Under the pieces are notes generated by a model. It searched no databases and had not been told where the DNA came from. It saw only the letters and a list, made by a program, of their open reading frames with translations. From Corynebacterium sp. HMSC27B11 (GTDB taxonomy: Bacteria; Actinomycetota; Actinomycetes; Mycobacteriales; Mycobacteriaceae), in contig NZ_KV823583.1 in the NCBI RefSeq assembly GCF_001815985.1, positions 1 through 64,000 of the forward strand: DNA of 64,000 nucleotides, given 5' to 3'. Below, in pieces: positions 18,772-28,738 of this stretch; positions within the stretch are counted from its first letter, which is position 1, and each line of letters begins with the position of its first letter. The position numbers and the translations under genes are program-made.

Positions 18772-19636
18772 GCTGCCTGAGGTGGAGGTCGTCCGCCGCG
18801 GGTTGGAAGAGCACCTCCGCGGTGGTGTTATTCACGACGTCGACGTCCGTCACCCCCGCGCCGTTCGCGCCCAGCCCGGCGGGGCAGCGGAACTCGTCTC
18901 GCTTCTGGACGGCGCCCGCATCCAGTCCTTCGAGCGCCGGGGCAAGTACATGTGGCTCGTGCTGGATAGTGGCCACGCGCTGTTCGTCCACCTCGGGATG
19001 AGCGGGCAGATGCTGATCCACGAAGCTGCCGATCAGGCTGCCGTGCCTCATACGCATGTCCGGATTCGCGCGCGCGTCGACGTGGGGGTCAAGGAGCTGG
19101 TGCTGAGTTTCGTGGACCAGCGCACCTTTGGCCAGTGGCAGGTCACACCCGTCGTGACAGACCCGCACGGGGGCTTTACGGGGGTGCCGGTTCCGGTCGC
19201 GCACATCGCCCCTGACCCCTTCGAGGCGGTCTTTGACCCGGTGGTCGTGGCGCGGCGCCTCCGGGCGAAGAAGACCGACGTGAAGCGCGCACTCCTGGAC
19301 CAAACGCTGGTCTCCGGCATCGGAAACATTTACGCCGACGAGGCGCTGTGGGCAGCAGGCGTTGCTCCCGGCCGACGTACCCGGGGTATGCGCCAGCGCG
19401 ATGCCGTGGCTGTATTGGAACAAGCCGAGGCGGTGATGCGCCGGGCGCTCGCCCAGGGCGGGACCAGCTTCGACTCGCTCTACGTCAACGTCAACGGCGC
19501 GAGCGGTTATTTTTCCCGCTCGCTCAACGCCTACGGCAGGACTGGGAAGCCGTGCCCCCGCTGCGGGGAACCGATCGTTCGGGTGCAGTGGACGAACCGC
19601 TCCTCGCACTTCTGCCCGCAGTGTCAGCCCAGCTAG
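18764..19636 (+). CDS. mutM: Formamidopyrimidine-DNA glycosylase (Fpg/MutM)
   Basis: MutM excises 8-oxoguanine and ring-opened purines and nicks the abasic site. The GTG start gives MPELPEVE, so that after Met removal the N-terminal Pro is the catalytic nucleophile, followed by the essential Glu. The lysine in GKYMW and the C-terminal zinc finger (CPRCG and CPQC, about residues 263-288) are intact. Length 290 is normal. The start overlaps the rnc stop by 8 bp, so translation is likely coupled. Confidence 0.96.
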   Translation: MPELPEVEVVRRGLEEHLRGGVIHDVDVRHPRAVRAQPGGAAELVSLLDGARIQSFERRGKYMWLVLDSGHALFVHLGMSGQMLIHEAADQAAVPHTHVRIRARVDVGVKELVLSFVDQRTFGQWQVTPVVTDPHGGFTGVPVPVAHIAPDPFEAVFDPVVVARRLRAKKTDVKRALLDQTLVSGIGNIYADEALWAAGVAPGRRTRGMRQRDAVAVLEQAEAVMRRALAQGGTSFDSLYVNVNGASGYFSRSLNAYGRTGKPCPRCGEPIVRVQWTNRSSHFCPQCQPS

Positions 19637-19693
19637 CGTTCAGAACGGGGCTGGGTAGCGGGCAGGCTATTCCAAGAATTGGTGGCGGAGCTC

Positions 19694-19706
19694 TACAATG
19701 CCCCTA
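19694..19706 (+). promoter_or_regulatory. Predicted leaderless promoter of the alanine/sodium symporter
   Basis: TACAAT (19694-19699) is 6 nt ahead of ATG 19706, which favours this start over one nine codons upstream. Confidence 0.6.
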
Positions 19707-21211
19707 TGGAAAAACTCACTGAGCTCGTTGATGGCTCGATCAACGGTGTCATCTGGAACATCATCCCGTGGCTGTTGATCGGCGCGGGCATCTACTTCGG
19801 CTTGCGTACCCTTTTCGTCCAGGTCCGCCTGCTGCCCGCGATGTTGAAAGCCGTCGCGGAGAAGCCGCCGGTCGCTCGCGACGAGCAGGGCAACGAGATC
19901 AAGGATGGCGAGCGCGTCGGCATCTCGGCCTTCAAGGCCTTCACGATTTCCGCCGCCTCCCGTGTGGGGACCGGCAACATCGCCGGCGTGGCGCTGGCGA
20001 TCTCCATCGGTGGGCCGGGCGCGGTCTTCTGGATGTGGATGATCGCCATCGTCGGTGGCGCCACCGCCTTCGTGGAATCCACCCTGGCTCAGCTGTGGAA
20101 GTCCCGCGACGCCGACGGCCATTATCACGGTGGCCCGGCCTTCTACATGACCCGCGGCCTAGGCTGGAAGCCGCTCGCCGTCATCTTCGCCGTAGCGCTG
20201 TCCTTCACCTACGGCTTCGTCTACAACGCGATTCAGACGAATTCCATCGTCGACGCGGTGGGTGTGTCCTTCAATAGCGAGTCCATGACCCTCAAGCTGA
20301 TCGTCGCGGTCGTCGTCGCCTCCCTGACCGCGCTCGTCATCTTCGGTGGTGTCACCCGCATCGCCAGCGTGACGCAGATCGTCGTGCCCCTGATGGCCGT
20401 GGCCTACATCATCGTGGGCCTCATCGTCGTGCTCATGAACCTCGGCGAGGTGCCCGGCATGATCGGGCTCATCGTCGGCCACGCCCTCGGTATTAAGCAG
20501 GTCGCGGGCGCGGGCATCGGCATGGCCTTCGGCATCGGCATGCGTCGCGGACTGTTCTCCAACGAGGCAGGCCAGGGCTCCGCGCCGAACGCCGCCGCGA
20601 CCGCGACCGTCTCCCACCCGGTTAAGCAGGGTCTCGTCCAGACCCTCGGTGTGTATTTCGATACCCTCGTTGTCTGTACCATCACGGCTTTTGTGGTGCT
20701 GCTGGGTCCTGCCGTGGCCTACGGCCGCGACGACATTCAGGGCGTGTCCCTGACTCAGGCCGCGCTCGCCGACTCGGTTGGCGCGTGGGGTGCGCACTTC
20801 ATTACCTTCATCCTCTTCTTCCTGGCCTTCTCCTCGGTCATCGGCAATGTCTACCTGGCCCAGGCCAATATCGAGTACCTGTCCGAATCGAAGAAGGTTA
20901 TGACGATCTTCCGCCTCGGCGTGATCGCTTTCGTCTTCTTCGGAGCCTTCGGCTCCCTGCCGCTGGTGTGGGCGCTGGGCGACACGATGGCTGGCACCAT
21001 GGCGATCATCAACATCATCGCGATCGTCCCGCTGGGCGGCATCGTCTTCAAGCTGCTGAAGAACTTCAACGATCAGCGCAAGCAGGGTCTGGACCCGGTC
21101 TTCCACCGGGATATGCTGCCTGAGGCGAAGAACGTCGAGGTCTGGGACGGTTCCGACTCGGCGACCCGCCGCGGTTGGCTCCAGCGCCGCTCCCTGCGCG
21201 AGTTCACCTAA
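19706..21211 (+). CDS. Alanine/glycine:sodium symporter (AGCS family)
   Basis: This polytopic transporter of 501 residues has about 11 membrane spans. It shows AGCS family stretches: GIYFGLRTLFVQVRLLP near residue 28, AASRVGTGNIAGVALAI, FWMWMIAIVGGATAFVESTLAQ and GRRGLFSNEAGQGSAP-like sequence near residue 280. The family imports small neutral amino acids (alanine, glycine) with sodium. The extreme C-terminus is hydrophilic. The exact substrate is not determined by sequence. Confidence 0.93.
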   Translation: MEKLTELVDGSINGVIWNIIPWLLIGAGIYFGLRTLFVQVRLLPAMLKAVAEKPPVARDEQGNEIKDGERVGISAFKAFTISAASRVGTGNIAGVALAISIGGPGAVFWMWMIAIVGGATAFVESTLAQLWKSRDADGHYHGGPAFYMTRGLGWKPLAVIFAVALSFTYGFVYNAIQTNSIVDAVGVSFNSESMTLKLIVAVVVASLTALVIFGGVTRIASVTQIVVPLMAVAYIIVGLIVVLMNLGEVPGMIGLIVGHALGIKQVAGAGIGMAFGIGMRRGLFSNEAGQGSAPNAAATATVSHPVKQGLVQTLGVYFDTLVVCTITAFVVLLGPAVAYGRDDIQGVSLTQAALADSVGAWGAHFITFILFFLAFSSVIGNVYLAQANIEYLSESKKVMTIFRLGVIAFVFFGAFGSLPLVWALGDTMAGTMAIINIIAIVPLGGIVFKLLKNFNDQRKQGLDPVFHRDMLPEAKNVEVWDGSDSATRRGWLQRRSLREFT

Positions 21212-21262
21212 AAGCGACGAGAAGACTGCGCCCGGATTACGGCGAGCTAAGGAGAAACGGAA

Positions 21263-21559
21263 GTGACTGAGCAACCACAGGTCCGCCTCACCGCCTGGTG
21301 CCACGGCCACGTCCAGGGCGTCGGCTTTCGCTGGTGGGTCGCCGGCCAGGCCAAGGCCCTGGGGCTGGCAGGCTCGGCTACCAACTACCCGGACGGGCGG
21401 GTGCTCGTTGTCGCGGAGGGGGCACGACACCTGGCCGAAGAATTGCTCGACCGGCTCCAACCCGGCGCGTTGACGAACCCGCAGCGCCCGGGTCAGGTCA
21501 CCACGGTCGTCGAGCTGTGGGGCGAACCCAAGGGTGCGGTCGGCTTCGAGCGCCGCTAA
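21263..21559 (+). CDS. acyP: Acylphosphatase
   Basis: The small 98-residue enzyme hydrolyses acyl phosphates. The active-site loop GHVQGVGFRWWV (catalytic Arg) is at about residues 14-25, and the conserved Asn is in ATNYPDGRVLVVAEG. GTG 21263 is preceded by an AAGGAGA SD. It lies immediately upstream of smc, a common actinobacterial pairing with no known functional link. Confidence 0.93.
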   Translation: MTEQPQVRLTAWCHGHVQGVGFRWWVAGQAKALGLAGSATNYPDGRVLVVAEGARHLAEELLDRLQPGALTNPQRPGQVTTVVELWGEPKGAVGFERR

Positions 21560-21598
21560 CGCGCGAGCCTGTGCTTAGAGCTTGTCCGCACGCAACGA

Positions 21599-21611
21599 TA
21601 AGATAACCGCA
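21599..21611 (+). promoter_or_regulatory. Predicted leaderless promoter of smc
   Basis: TAAGAT (21599-21604) lies 6 nt before ATG 21611, with no SD. Confidence 0.55.
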
Positions 21612-24600
21612 TGCACCTCAAGTCGTTGACCCTCAAAGGATTCAAGTCCTTTGCGTCTTCGACGACCCTGAAACTCGAGCCGGGAATCTGCGCGGTCGTC
21701 GGCCCCAACGGCTCGGGTAAGTCCAATGTCGTCGATGCCCTGGCATGGGTGATGGGGGAGCAGGGGGCGAAGACCCTGCGCGGCGGCAAGATGGAGGACG
21801 TCATCTTCGCCGGTGCCGGTGACCGCAAACCGCTGGGGCGCGCGGAGGTCACCCTCGTCATCGACAACTCCGACGGCAAGCTGCCGATCGAGTACTCCGA
21901 GGTCGCGGTCACCCGCCGCATGTTCCGCGACGGGGCCAGCGAATACGAGATCAACGGGGCCAAAGCCCGGCTCATGGATATTCAGGAGCTGCTCAGCGAC
22001 TCGGGTATCGGCCGCGAGATGCACGTCATCGTCGGTCAGGGGAGGCTCTCCCAAATCTTAGAGTCCAAGCCCGAGGAGCGCCGCGCCTTCATCGAGGAAG
22101 CCGCGGGCGTGCTGAAGCACCGCCGACGCAAGGAGAAGGCGCAGCGCAAGCTGGTCGGCATGCAGGCCAACCTGGATCGCCTCCAGGACCTCACCGATGA
22201 ACTGCACCGCCAGCTGGGGCCGCTGGCCCGGCAGGCCGACGCCGCGCAGCGTGCTTCCACCGTGCAGGCCACCATCCGGGACCGTCGCACCGTCCTGGCG
22301 GCCCACCACGTCCGCACTCTGTCGGAGAACCTCCACGAGGCCAACGCCGAGGCCGAGCGACTCATCGAGGAGCGCGAATACCTCACCGAACAGCTTGAGG
22401 AGCACTCCGGTGAACTCGCAGAGGTGGAGGAAGAGCTGCGGACCGCGCTGGAGGACGCGGAGTCTGCCCGCACCCTCTGGTACCGGCTTTCGGCGGTCGC
22501 GGAGAAGAACTCCGCCTCCCTACGCATCGCGGCTGACCGCGCTCAGGCCAGCGAAGAGACCGCCTGGCTGGGACCCGACCCCGCTCATCTGTTGGAGCGC
22601 GCCGAGCGGGCAGATGCCGAACAGGAGGAGCTCGACGAGGCCGTCGAGATTGCCCAGGAGAAACTCGAGGGCATCAGGGAGACCGTCGCCGAGGCTCAGG
22701 ACGCCGCCCGGCAGGCAGAAAACGAGCACCTCGCCCAGGTCCGGGCCATCGCGGACCGGCGTGAGGGCGTGGTGCGGCTGCTCTCCCGCCAGGAAGCAGC
22801 CAGCGAGCGGTTGGCTAACGCACAAGCCGAGGTGGAGCGCAGCGAGGAGGCCGTGGGCGAGCACACCGAGGAGCTAGAAAACCTCAGCGAGGAACTTGCG
22901 GAAGCCGCCGACGCGCTGGCGGATATCGAAGGCGGGGGCGAGGAACTCCGCGCAACCGCAGAGCAGCTCGCCCGTGAGGTGCAGACCGTCGAGCAGCGCG
23001 CAGAGGAGCTACGCAACCAGGAACGCGCGCTGGAGCGCGAGATCGCTGGCCTGGAGGCCACCATCACCGGCTGGCAGGAGCGGCTTCGCCCCACCGACGG
23101 TGCTGCCCGTGCGACCTCCGCCGCCGAGGAGCAGGGGCATGCGGTGAGCACCCTGGCGGAGAACATCACGATCACCGGCGACTGGTCCGCCGCAGTGGCT
23201 GCCGTCCTAGGCGCGATCGCGCCCACCGGGGTCGTGACAGCATCAGACGACGCCGTACTCAGCGCACTCGAGGGCAGCGATGAAGGCCGCGCCCTCGTCA
23301 TCGAATCCGGCTCCGAAACCAAGGAGACGGCCGGCTGGCGCCTCGATGCTTCCCTGCCCGCGGGGCAGTGGCTGCTCGACGTCATCGAACCCAGCCATAA
23401 GGTCGCCGCCGCGCTGAACGCGATGCTCGTCGACGTGGTCGCCGTGGCAGACGCCGCTGAGGCTCGCCGCGTCGTGGTCGCCGACACCAGGCTGCGGGCA
23501 GTGACCAAAGCCGGCAGCCTCTTCGGTCCCGGTTGGTTCGCGGCCGGCCGCGGGGGAGCCACCCCAGCGGTGGAGCTTGCTGCGAAGATTGACCAGGCCA
23601 CCGCGGACGTCGCCGAGAAGAAGGAACAGCTCGCCGACCTGAAAGCGAGCCTCGACGCCGCACTGGAAACCACCGCGGAGCGTCGCGCCGCTGCCAGCAG
23701 CGCCAAGGCCGCCGTCCAGGAACAACGGGCACGCGTCCAGGCGGCCCAGCACCGCTTCAAGGCGGCGGAGAACGCGGAGGAATCGGCGCGCCGCAGCCTG
23801 GAGCGCGCTACCGTCCAACGCAACCAGGCCGAGGAGCGGGCGCGGCAGGCTGATGAGGAGCTCGCCGAGGTGCGGGATCGCCTCTCGCGCGTGCAGGAGC
23901 CTGAGGAGCAGGAGGAACCCTCCACCGCGCAGCGTGACCGCACGGCCCAGGAACTCACACAGGCCAAGGCCATGGAGATGGATGCGCGTCTGCAGCTGCG
24001 CACGGCGGAGGAGCGCGCCGCCGCCACCCGCGGCAAGGCGGAAAACCTGCGGCGCCAGGCTCGCCAGGAGGAGGCCTCCCGCAAGCAGCACGAAATCGCG
24101 AGGGCCCGCCGTGAAGCCAAGCGCCAGGCCGCGCTCATCGTGCAGGAACAAGCCGAACGGGTCGGCCAGCGCATCGCCGACGCGCTCCACCGAGCACAGG
24201 AGTCTCGCACCCTGACCGAGCAGGCGCACCGCCAATGGCAGGAACGGATGCGCCAGCAAAAGGCTGAGGTCAATAAGTACAACAGCCAGCTCGGGGCGGT
24301 CACCCAGCGGGCGCACGAGGCGGAGCTGAAACGCAACCAGGCACAGCTCAAGCTCGAGCAGGCCGCGGAATCCGCGATGGAGCAGCTCACCATGACTCCC
24401 GAGCAGCTGCTGGCCGTCGAGCTTCCGGAGGATTTCGACCAGGCCACAGCGCGTAAGGAGCTCAAACAGGCGGAGAAGGATCTCAACTCCCTCGGCAAGG
24501 TCAACCCCTTGGCTCTGGAGGAATACAAGGCGCTGGAGGAGCGCTATTCCTTCCTTGCCAGCCAGCTCGACGACGTCCAGCGCGCCCGCGAGGACCTCAA

Positions 24601-25099
24601 CGGGGTCATCAAGGATGTGGACAACACCATCCTCACCCTCTTCGTGGACGCCTGGCACGACGTGGAGGAGCAGTTCCCCAGGGTCTTCGAGACCCTCTTC
24701 CCGGGCGGGTCCGGCCGACTGGTGCTGACCGACCCGGAGGACATGCTCACCACCGGCATCGAGGTGGAGGCCCGCCCGCCGGGCAAGAAGGTCAAGCGGC
24801 TGAGCTTGCTCTCCGGCGGTGAGAAGTCGCTGACCGCGCTGGCCCTACTCGTCGCCATCTTCCGTGCGCGACCTAGCCCCTTCTACGTCATGGACGAGGT
24901 CGAGGCCGCTTTGGACGACGTCAATCTGCGTCGCCTGATCGCGCTGTTCGAGGAGCTGCGGAAGGACTCCCAGCTGATCGTGATCACGCACCAGAAACCG
25001 ACGATGGATGTGGCCAATGTCCTTTATGGCGTGACCATGCGCGGGGACGGCGTGACGCGCGTTATTTCGCAGCGCATGAAGCCATTGGAAGCCGGTTAG
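21611..25099 (+). CDS. smc: Chromosome partition/condensation protein SMC
   Basis: SMC is the ATPase core of bacterial condensin (partners ScpA and ScpB, not in this window). The 1162-residue protein has the full layout: Walker A VGPNGSGKSNVVDAL near residue 33, a coiled-coil arm (about 165-500), a hinge (about 500-660), the returning coiled coil, then the ABC signature LSGGEKSLTALALL and Walker B FYVMDEVEAALDD near residue 1095. The ends LKSLTLKGFKSFA and QRMKPLEAG are typical for short actinobacterial SMCs. Confidence 0.97.
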   Translation: MHLKSLTLKGFKSFASSTTLKLEPGICAVVGPNGSGKSNVVDALAWVMGEQGAKTLRGGKMEDVIFAGAGDRKPLGRAEVTLVIDNSDGKLPIEYSEVAVTRRMFRDGASEYEINGAKARLMDIQELLSDSGIGREMHVIVGQGRLSQILESKPEERRAFIEEAAGVLKHRRRKEKAQRKLVGMQANLDRLQDLTDELHRQLGPLARQADAAQRASTVQATIRDRRTVLAAHHVRTLSENLHEANAEAERLIEEREYLTEQLEEHSGELAEVEEELRTALEDAESARTLWYRLSAVAEKNSASLRIAADRAQASEETAWLGPDPAHLLERAERADAEQEELDEAVEIAQEKLEGIRETVAEAQDAARQAENEHLAQVRAIADRREGVVRLLSRQEAASERLANAQAEVERSEEAVGEHTEELENLSEELAEAADALADIEGGGEELRATAEQLAREVQTVEQRAEELRNQERALEREIAGLEATITGWQERLRPTDGAARATSAAEEQGHAVSTLAENITITGDWSAAVAAVLGAIAPTGVVTASDDAVLSALEGSDEGRALVIESGSETKETAGWRLDASLPAGQWLLDVIEPSHKVAAALNAMLVDVVAVADAAEARRVVVADTRLRAVTKAGSLFGPGWFAAGRGGATPAVELAAKIDQATADVAEKKEQLADLKASLDAALETTAERRAAASSAKAAVQEQRARVQAAQHRFKAAENAEESARRSLERATVQRNQAEERARQADEELAEVRDRLSRVQEPEEQEEPSTAQRDRTAQELTQAKAMEMDARLQLRTAEERAAATRGKAENLRRQARQEEASRKQHEIARARREAKRQAALIVQEQAERVGQRIADALHRAQESRTLTEQAHRQWQERMRQQKAEVNKYNSQLGAVTQRAHEAELKRNQAQLKLEQAAESAMEQLTMTPEQLLAVELPEDFDQATARKELKQAEKDLNSLGKVNPLALEEYKALEERYSFLASQLDDVQRAREDLNGVIKDVDNTILTLFVDAWHDVEEQFPRVFETLFPGGSGRLVLTDPEDMLTTGIEVEARPPGKKVKRLSLLSGGEKSLTALALLVAIFRARPSPFYVMDEVEAALDDVNLRRLIALFEELRKDSQLIVITHQKPTMDVANVLYGVTMRGDGVTRVISQRMKPLEAG

Positions 25100-25164
25100 C
25101 CCAGGCCAGCCCGCACACAGGGGGAGCGGGCCGGGGCGCGCGGAATCGCCGCGGGGCCAAAGGC

Positions 25165-25179
25165 TAGGATTGGCGGACG
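25165..25179 (+). promoter_or_regulatory. Predicted leaderless promoter of the large unknown gene
   Basis: TAGGAT (25165-25170) is 8 nt ahead of GTG 25179; this supports GTG over the TTG at 25170. Confidence 0.5.
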
Positions 25180-28100
25180 TGACTACCAGCCCGATTGCAG
25201 ACCTGAATGACACGCTCCTCGCCTGGGCCTCCAGCGCCGAGGCGGAACTCGCGACGAAGCTCAAGGACGTCCAGCTTTTTGTGGAGTTGGACATCAATGG
25301 TGATGAACTCGAGCGACTCACCCGCTTCTATGGCACCTTCCTAGGCCGCCAGATCGCTGCCGGCGCGGACGATGCCGCGCTGTTGCAGACCTGCCCGGCG
25401 CTGACCGCCGCGGTGCTGATCTCGCGCGCCGCGAAGCTCAACGAGGTTCCCCAGGTGGCCGCCGAGTTCTGGGCCGGGCTCGGCCTGGAGGCCACCGAGG
25501 ACCGGGTGGCGCTCATCGAAGGCCATTTCGCGGAGATTCTGCAGGCGGCTGGGTTGGACCCGATGGATGACCTCGCCGGCGGTCCGGACGGTGAGATGGG
25601 GCGGCTCTTCGGGCACGTGGGCATCGCCAGCGACTGGACGCCGGAGCTCATCGAGCTTATCGACACTCGTCGCATGTCGGGAGAGGCTACCGAGGACCTC
25701 AGCGAGGAGGCGGCAGCGGTCGTCGCAGAGCTGGCCACACAGCGCCTGCAGCTGGGGCCGCTGTGCGCGACCTCCCCGGAACTGGCCCAAAAGCTGATTG
25801 AGCCGGTCGTCCGGGTGGTGCACCAGGGGGCCGTGGAAGGGCAGTGGCACCGCGCGCTGCAGAAGAACTCCGTCTTCCCGCTGGTCGCCGAGGAGATCGC
25901 GGCGGAGCTGCGGGAGCGCCCCATCGGCACCGTGGATCGCCGCTACACGGTGGGCGTGGCCCACGCGGAGGATCGACCGCGCCTGCGCCTCGATGTGCTG
26001 CGCCGCCGGGTGCTGTTGCGCCTGCCGGAGCAAGAGCTGGCAGATAGCCACTTCACCAACCCCGATGAGGTGCGTTGGCGCCTGGACTTCGACGGCAGCC
26101 CGTCCGCATTCATCACCAGCAAGGCGGACCGCCCGGGCGCGAAGACCAGCGAGATTTTCGACATTCCGGTGCGCCGGCCCCTGCGTGAGATTTGGGTGCG
26201 CAACGTTGCCTCCCGAGAGCAGTGGCAGGTTTCCATGGTCAGCACGGATAATCCCAGCCTGATCTTCACCGAGCGCGGCGGCGACCTGACGGAGATGGCC
26301 ACCCTGCACCACGCTGCGGTGTGGGTGGTCTGCCCCTCCGACGCCCGCGCGGTGGACCCGGTGCGTGATCAGGAGATCCCGGTACTTGAGGAGCACGAGG
26401 TCAAGGCCTGGGAAGGCTGGACTATCCGCCTGCTCGATCTCTCCGAAGCTCTCTCGCTACACCTCGAACGCCCAGGGGAGCGCCGCCCGTCGATCGGGAG
26501 CGTGCGCGCCGTCGACCCGCGGCAGCGCGTGCGGTTCGTTGAGCTCGGCGAACCCGTCCCGGGTCTGCGCACCCAGTCCGGTCGGCCAATCCATTCGGAG
26601 TCACTTCTTGTGGAGTTCCCGCCGACCCAGTCGGGAGCGGTCGAGACTTGGTTCTTGACGATCGGTGCCTACGCGGGCCCGGGCGAGTACGGCGACACGG
26701 TCGCCGATGAGGAACCCCTTGAGGTTCCGCCGGAGGGCGGGTCCTTCGAGGTCTTTGACCCGGAGGCCTATGACAGCCCATGGGCCGGCGAGTACCTGGT
26801 GCGCCTGCGTGGACCGCGTAACGAGTCCTTCCGGCACGAGTACGGACTGGTCGAGGGGCTCAGCACCGACGTCGAAATCGATGGTCCCTCCGCGCTGACC
26901 CGGTTGCCGCAGGCCGGGGGACTGAGCCCGACCACGGTGAAGCTGCTCGCCGGTGATAAGCCCTTCTCCCGCCGGGTGAAAGCCACCGTCGGCCCCGATC
27001 AGAAGTACGTCACCACGGTCGTGGAAACCGATGCCGGCGACGCGCTACCGGTTGTGGTGCACCCACCACGGCTGCGCTACCAGCTCACGCTGCGTGGCGA
27101 GGAGCCGATGTGGCGCACGGAAGCCGTGCGCACCAGCTCCTCCTGGCTGGACCAGGACACCAAGTTCCGCGTCCGCCCCGGCAGCCCCCTGTACCAGCCG
27201 CTCGAGCGGCCTAGCCTTGTCATCCGCGACCGCCACGGCGCCCCGGTGCGCACGCTGAAGCTGGAGACGGAGGACAACATCACTTGGTCCGCGGAGCTCG
27301 CCGCCGCAGCGTCTTCCCTCGCCGTGCTGTCGCAGGGCAGCTTCGAGCTGGAGTTCATCGACTCGGTGGCCCGCCGCCGCGTCTCCGTCCGGCTGGCAAA
27401 CATCGTCCCGGCACCGACCTGGAATGTGTCCTACGCCGACGGTTCGCTCGTCTTCGACACGGGCGCGGATGCTGACGCCCCCGACCTCGGCTGCTGGAGC
27501 GCGTGGGTCTGGCCCGTCACGGCACCGTGGCAGCCCGCCCGTACCGTCACCATCGGTGCCACGGGTGAGCCTGTCGAGCTTCCCGCCGAACTGCAGGACG
27601 CCGGTCCGCTCGCCGTTCAGCTGTTCGCCCCGGATCGTTTCTCCTTCCTCCGTCCCCCCTCCGGCCCGGGCGAGCGCGCGCAGACCGTCGAGGCCGAGGG
27701 CTACTTCGGGCGAGGGGAGGACACCCCGTGGTCGCACCTGTCTGCTTTCCTTGTCGGTCAGGCCGAGCAGGCCCCGTCTGACCCGGAGATTCTGCCGACC
27801 CTGTGGGACGTGCAGGCCGGTTGGCTGCAGAAGCGCGCCCAGGTGCCGCCTGCGCTCTCTCAGCGGGTGCGCGAGGCGCTGACCCACGATGCGCGCGCGT
27901 CGGTGCACGCGATGGGGCGATCTCTGGTCGCCACCGCGGATCGCCCGGCGCAGTTCATCGCCTCCGGCCTGGTGCATTCCTCCTTTGACGTCACCCAGGA
28001 GGAGCTGATGAGCCCCGCGGAGCAGAAACGGGACGAGATCGGCACCCCATGGATCCACGCCTTGGATATCCTGGGCGCGATCGCTCGACTGGATGAGGAT

Positions 28101-28733
28101 GATGCCGAGCAGCTGCCGAGCATCAAGGCGCTGAAGAAGCAGCTGGCAGCCACCGCCGGTGAGGGGGCCGTCAAGACCCTGGAGATGGGGCACGACCGAT
28201 CCCTGGAGAACTCCTGCATCGACGCTACCACCGTCCAGATCGCGCACATGAACGAGGATCAGCAGAAGGCAGTGCTCGCCATGTTCTTCGGCGACGCCGG
28301 TCTGGTCCCGGGTGCGATTTCGGACGAGAACAGCCGACTCATCGCCGTGTTCGATACCTTCACCCACCGTGTGGCGCTCTCCGAGCTGCTCGGGGACCCG
28401 ACGTTGATGACCACGGCGGTGGCGGTGTTGCGCCGGATCAAGTCCGCGAACCGACAGCTGTACCTGTCCGCGCGGGTGCGCTTCGAACGCCTCGACGGGG
28501 TGGATACCGATGATCCGCAGAACCGCTGGGCACTGGCGCCGGTGATCTCCATGGTCTTCGCGCTGGCCACGCGCATGCACGCGCACGGCCACCTGCCGAC
28601 CCTGGGCAAGCTGCCGCAGGCCTATGAGGGCTGGGCGAAGATGGCCCAGCTGGTTCCAGACCTCGTGACCGGCGATGTGGTCCTCGCCGATGCGATGGTT
28701 CTCGGTGTGTTCGGGCCAAATCTGAAAGACTAG
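25179..28733 (+). CDS. Large conserved protein of unknown function between smc and ftsY
   Basis: I do not recognise a named domain in this 1184-residue protein. Residues 1-240 look helical and acidic. Residues 240-870 look rich in beta strands with repeated short Trp-containing segments (for example DEVRWRLDFDG, LREIWVRNVASREQW, WSAWVWPV), suggesting stacked Ig-like modules. Residues 870-1184 are again mainly helical. There is no signal peptide, membrane segment, Walker motif or obvious catalytic cluster, so it is probably cytoplasmic. C. glutamicum also has a large uncharacterised gene in the smc-ftsY interval, which I take to be the counterpart from position only. ftsY starts 5 bp after its stop, so they are probably cotranscribed. 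Confidence 0.8.
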   Translation: MTTSPIADLNDTLLAWASSAEAELATKLKDVQLFVELDINGDELERLTRFYGTFLGRQIAAGADDAALLQTCPALTAAVLISRAAKLNEVPQVAAEFWAGLGLEATEDRVALIEGHFAEILQAAGLDPMDDLAGGPDGEMGRLFGHVGIASDWTPELIELIDTRRMSGEATEDLSEEAAAVVAELATQRLQLGPLCATSPELAQKLIEPVVRVVHQGAVEGQWHRALQKNSVFPLVAEEIAAELRERPIGTVDRRYTVGVAHAEDRPRLRLDVLRRRVLLRLPEQELADSHFTNPDEVRWRLDFDGSPSAFITSKADRPGAKTSEIFDIPVRRPLREIWVRNVASREQWQVSMVSTDNPSLIFTERGGDLTEMATLHHAAVWVVCPSDARAVDPVRDQEIPVLEEHEVKAWEGWTIRLLDLSEALSLHLERPGERRPSIGSVRAVDPRQRVRFVELGEPVPGLRTQSGRPIHSESLLVEFPPTQSGAVETWFLTIGAYAGPGEYGDTVADEEPLEVPPEGGSFEVFDPEAYDSPWAGEYLVRLRGPRNESFRHEYGLVEGLSTDVEIDGPSALTRLPQAGGLSPTTVKLLAGDKPFSRRVKATVGPDQKYVTTVVETDAGDALPVVVHPPRLRYQLTLRGEEPMWRTEAVRTSSSWLDQDTKFRVRPGSPLYQPLERPSLVIRDRHGAPVRTLKLETEDNITWSAELAAAASSLAVLSQGSFELEFIDSVARRRVSVRLANIVPAPTWNVSYADGSLVFDTGADADAPDLGCWSAWVWPVTAPWQPARTVTIGATGEPVELPAELQDAGPLAVQLFAPDRFSFLRPPSGPGERAQTVEAEGYFGRGEDTPWSHLSAFLVGQAEQAPSDPEILPTLWDVQAGWLQKRAQVPPALSQRVREALTHDARASVHAMGRSLVATADRPAQFIASGLVHSSFDVTQEELMSPAEQKRDEIGTPWIHALDILGAIARLDEDDAEQLPSIKALKKQLAATAGEGAVKTLEMGHDRSLENSCIDATTVQIAHMNEDQQKAVLAMFFGDAGLVPGAISDENSRLIAVFDTFTHRVALSELLGDPTLMTTAVAVLRRIKSANRQLYLSARVRFERLDGVDTDDPQNRWALAPVISMVFALATRMHAHGHLPTLGKLPQAYEGWAKMAQLVPDLVTGDVVLADAMVLGVFGPNLKD

Positions 28734-28738
28734 GGATT

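Noticed and set aside
22696-24528. 610-codon minus-strand open frame opposite smc
   Set aside because: The Ser/Ala/Arg-rich sequence is the antisense shadow of the SMC coiled-coil codons.
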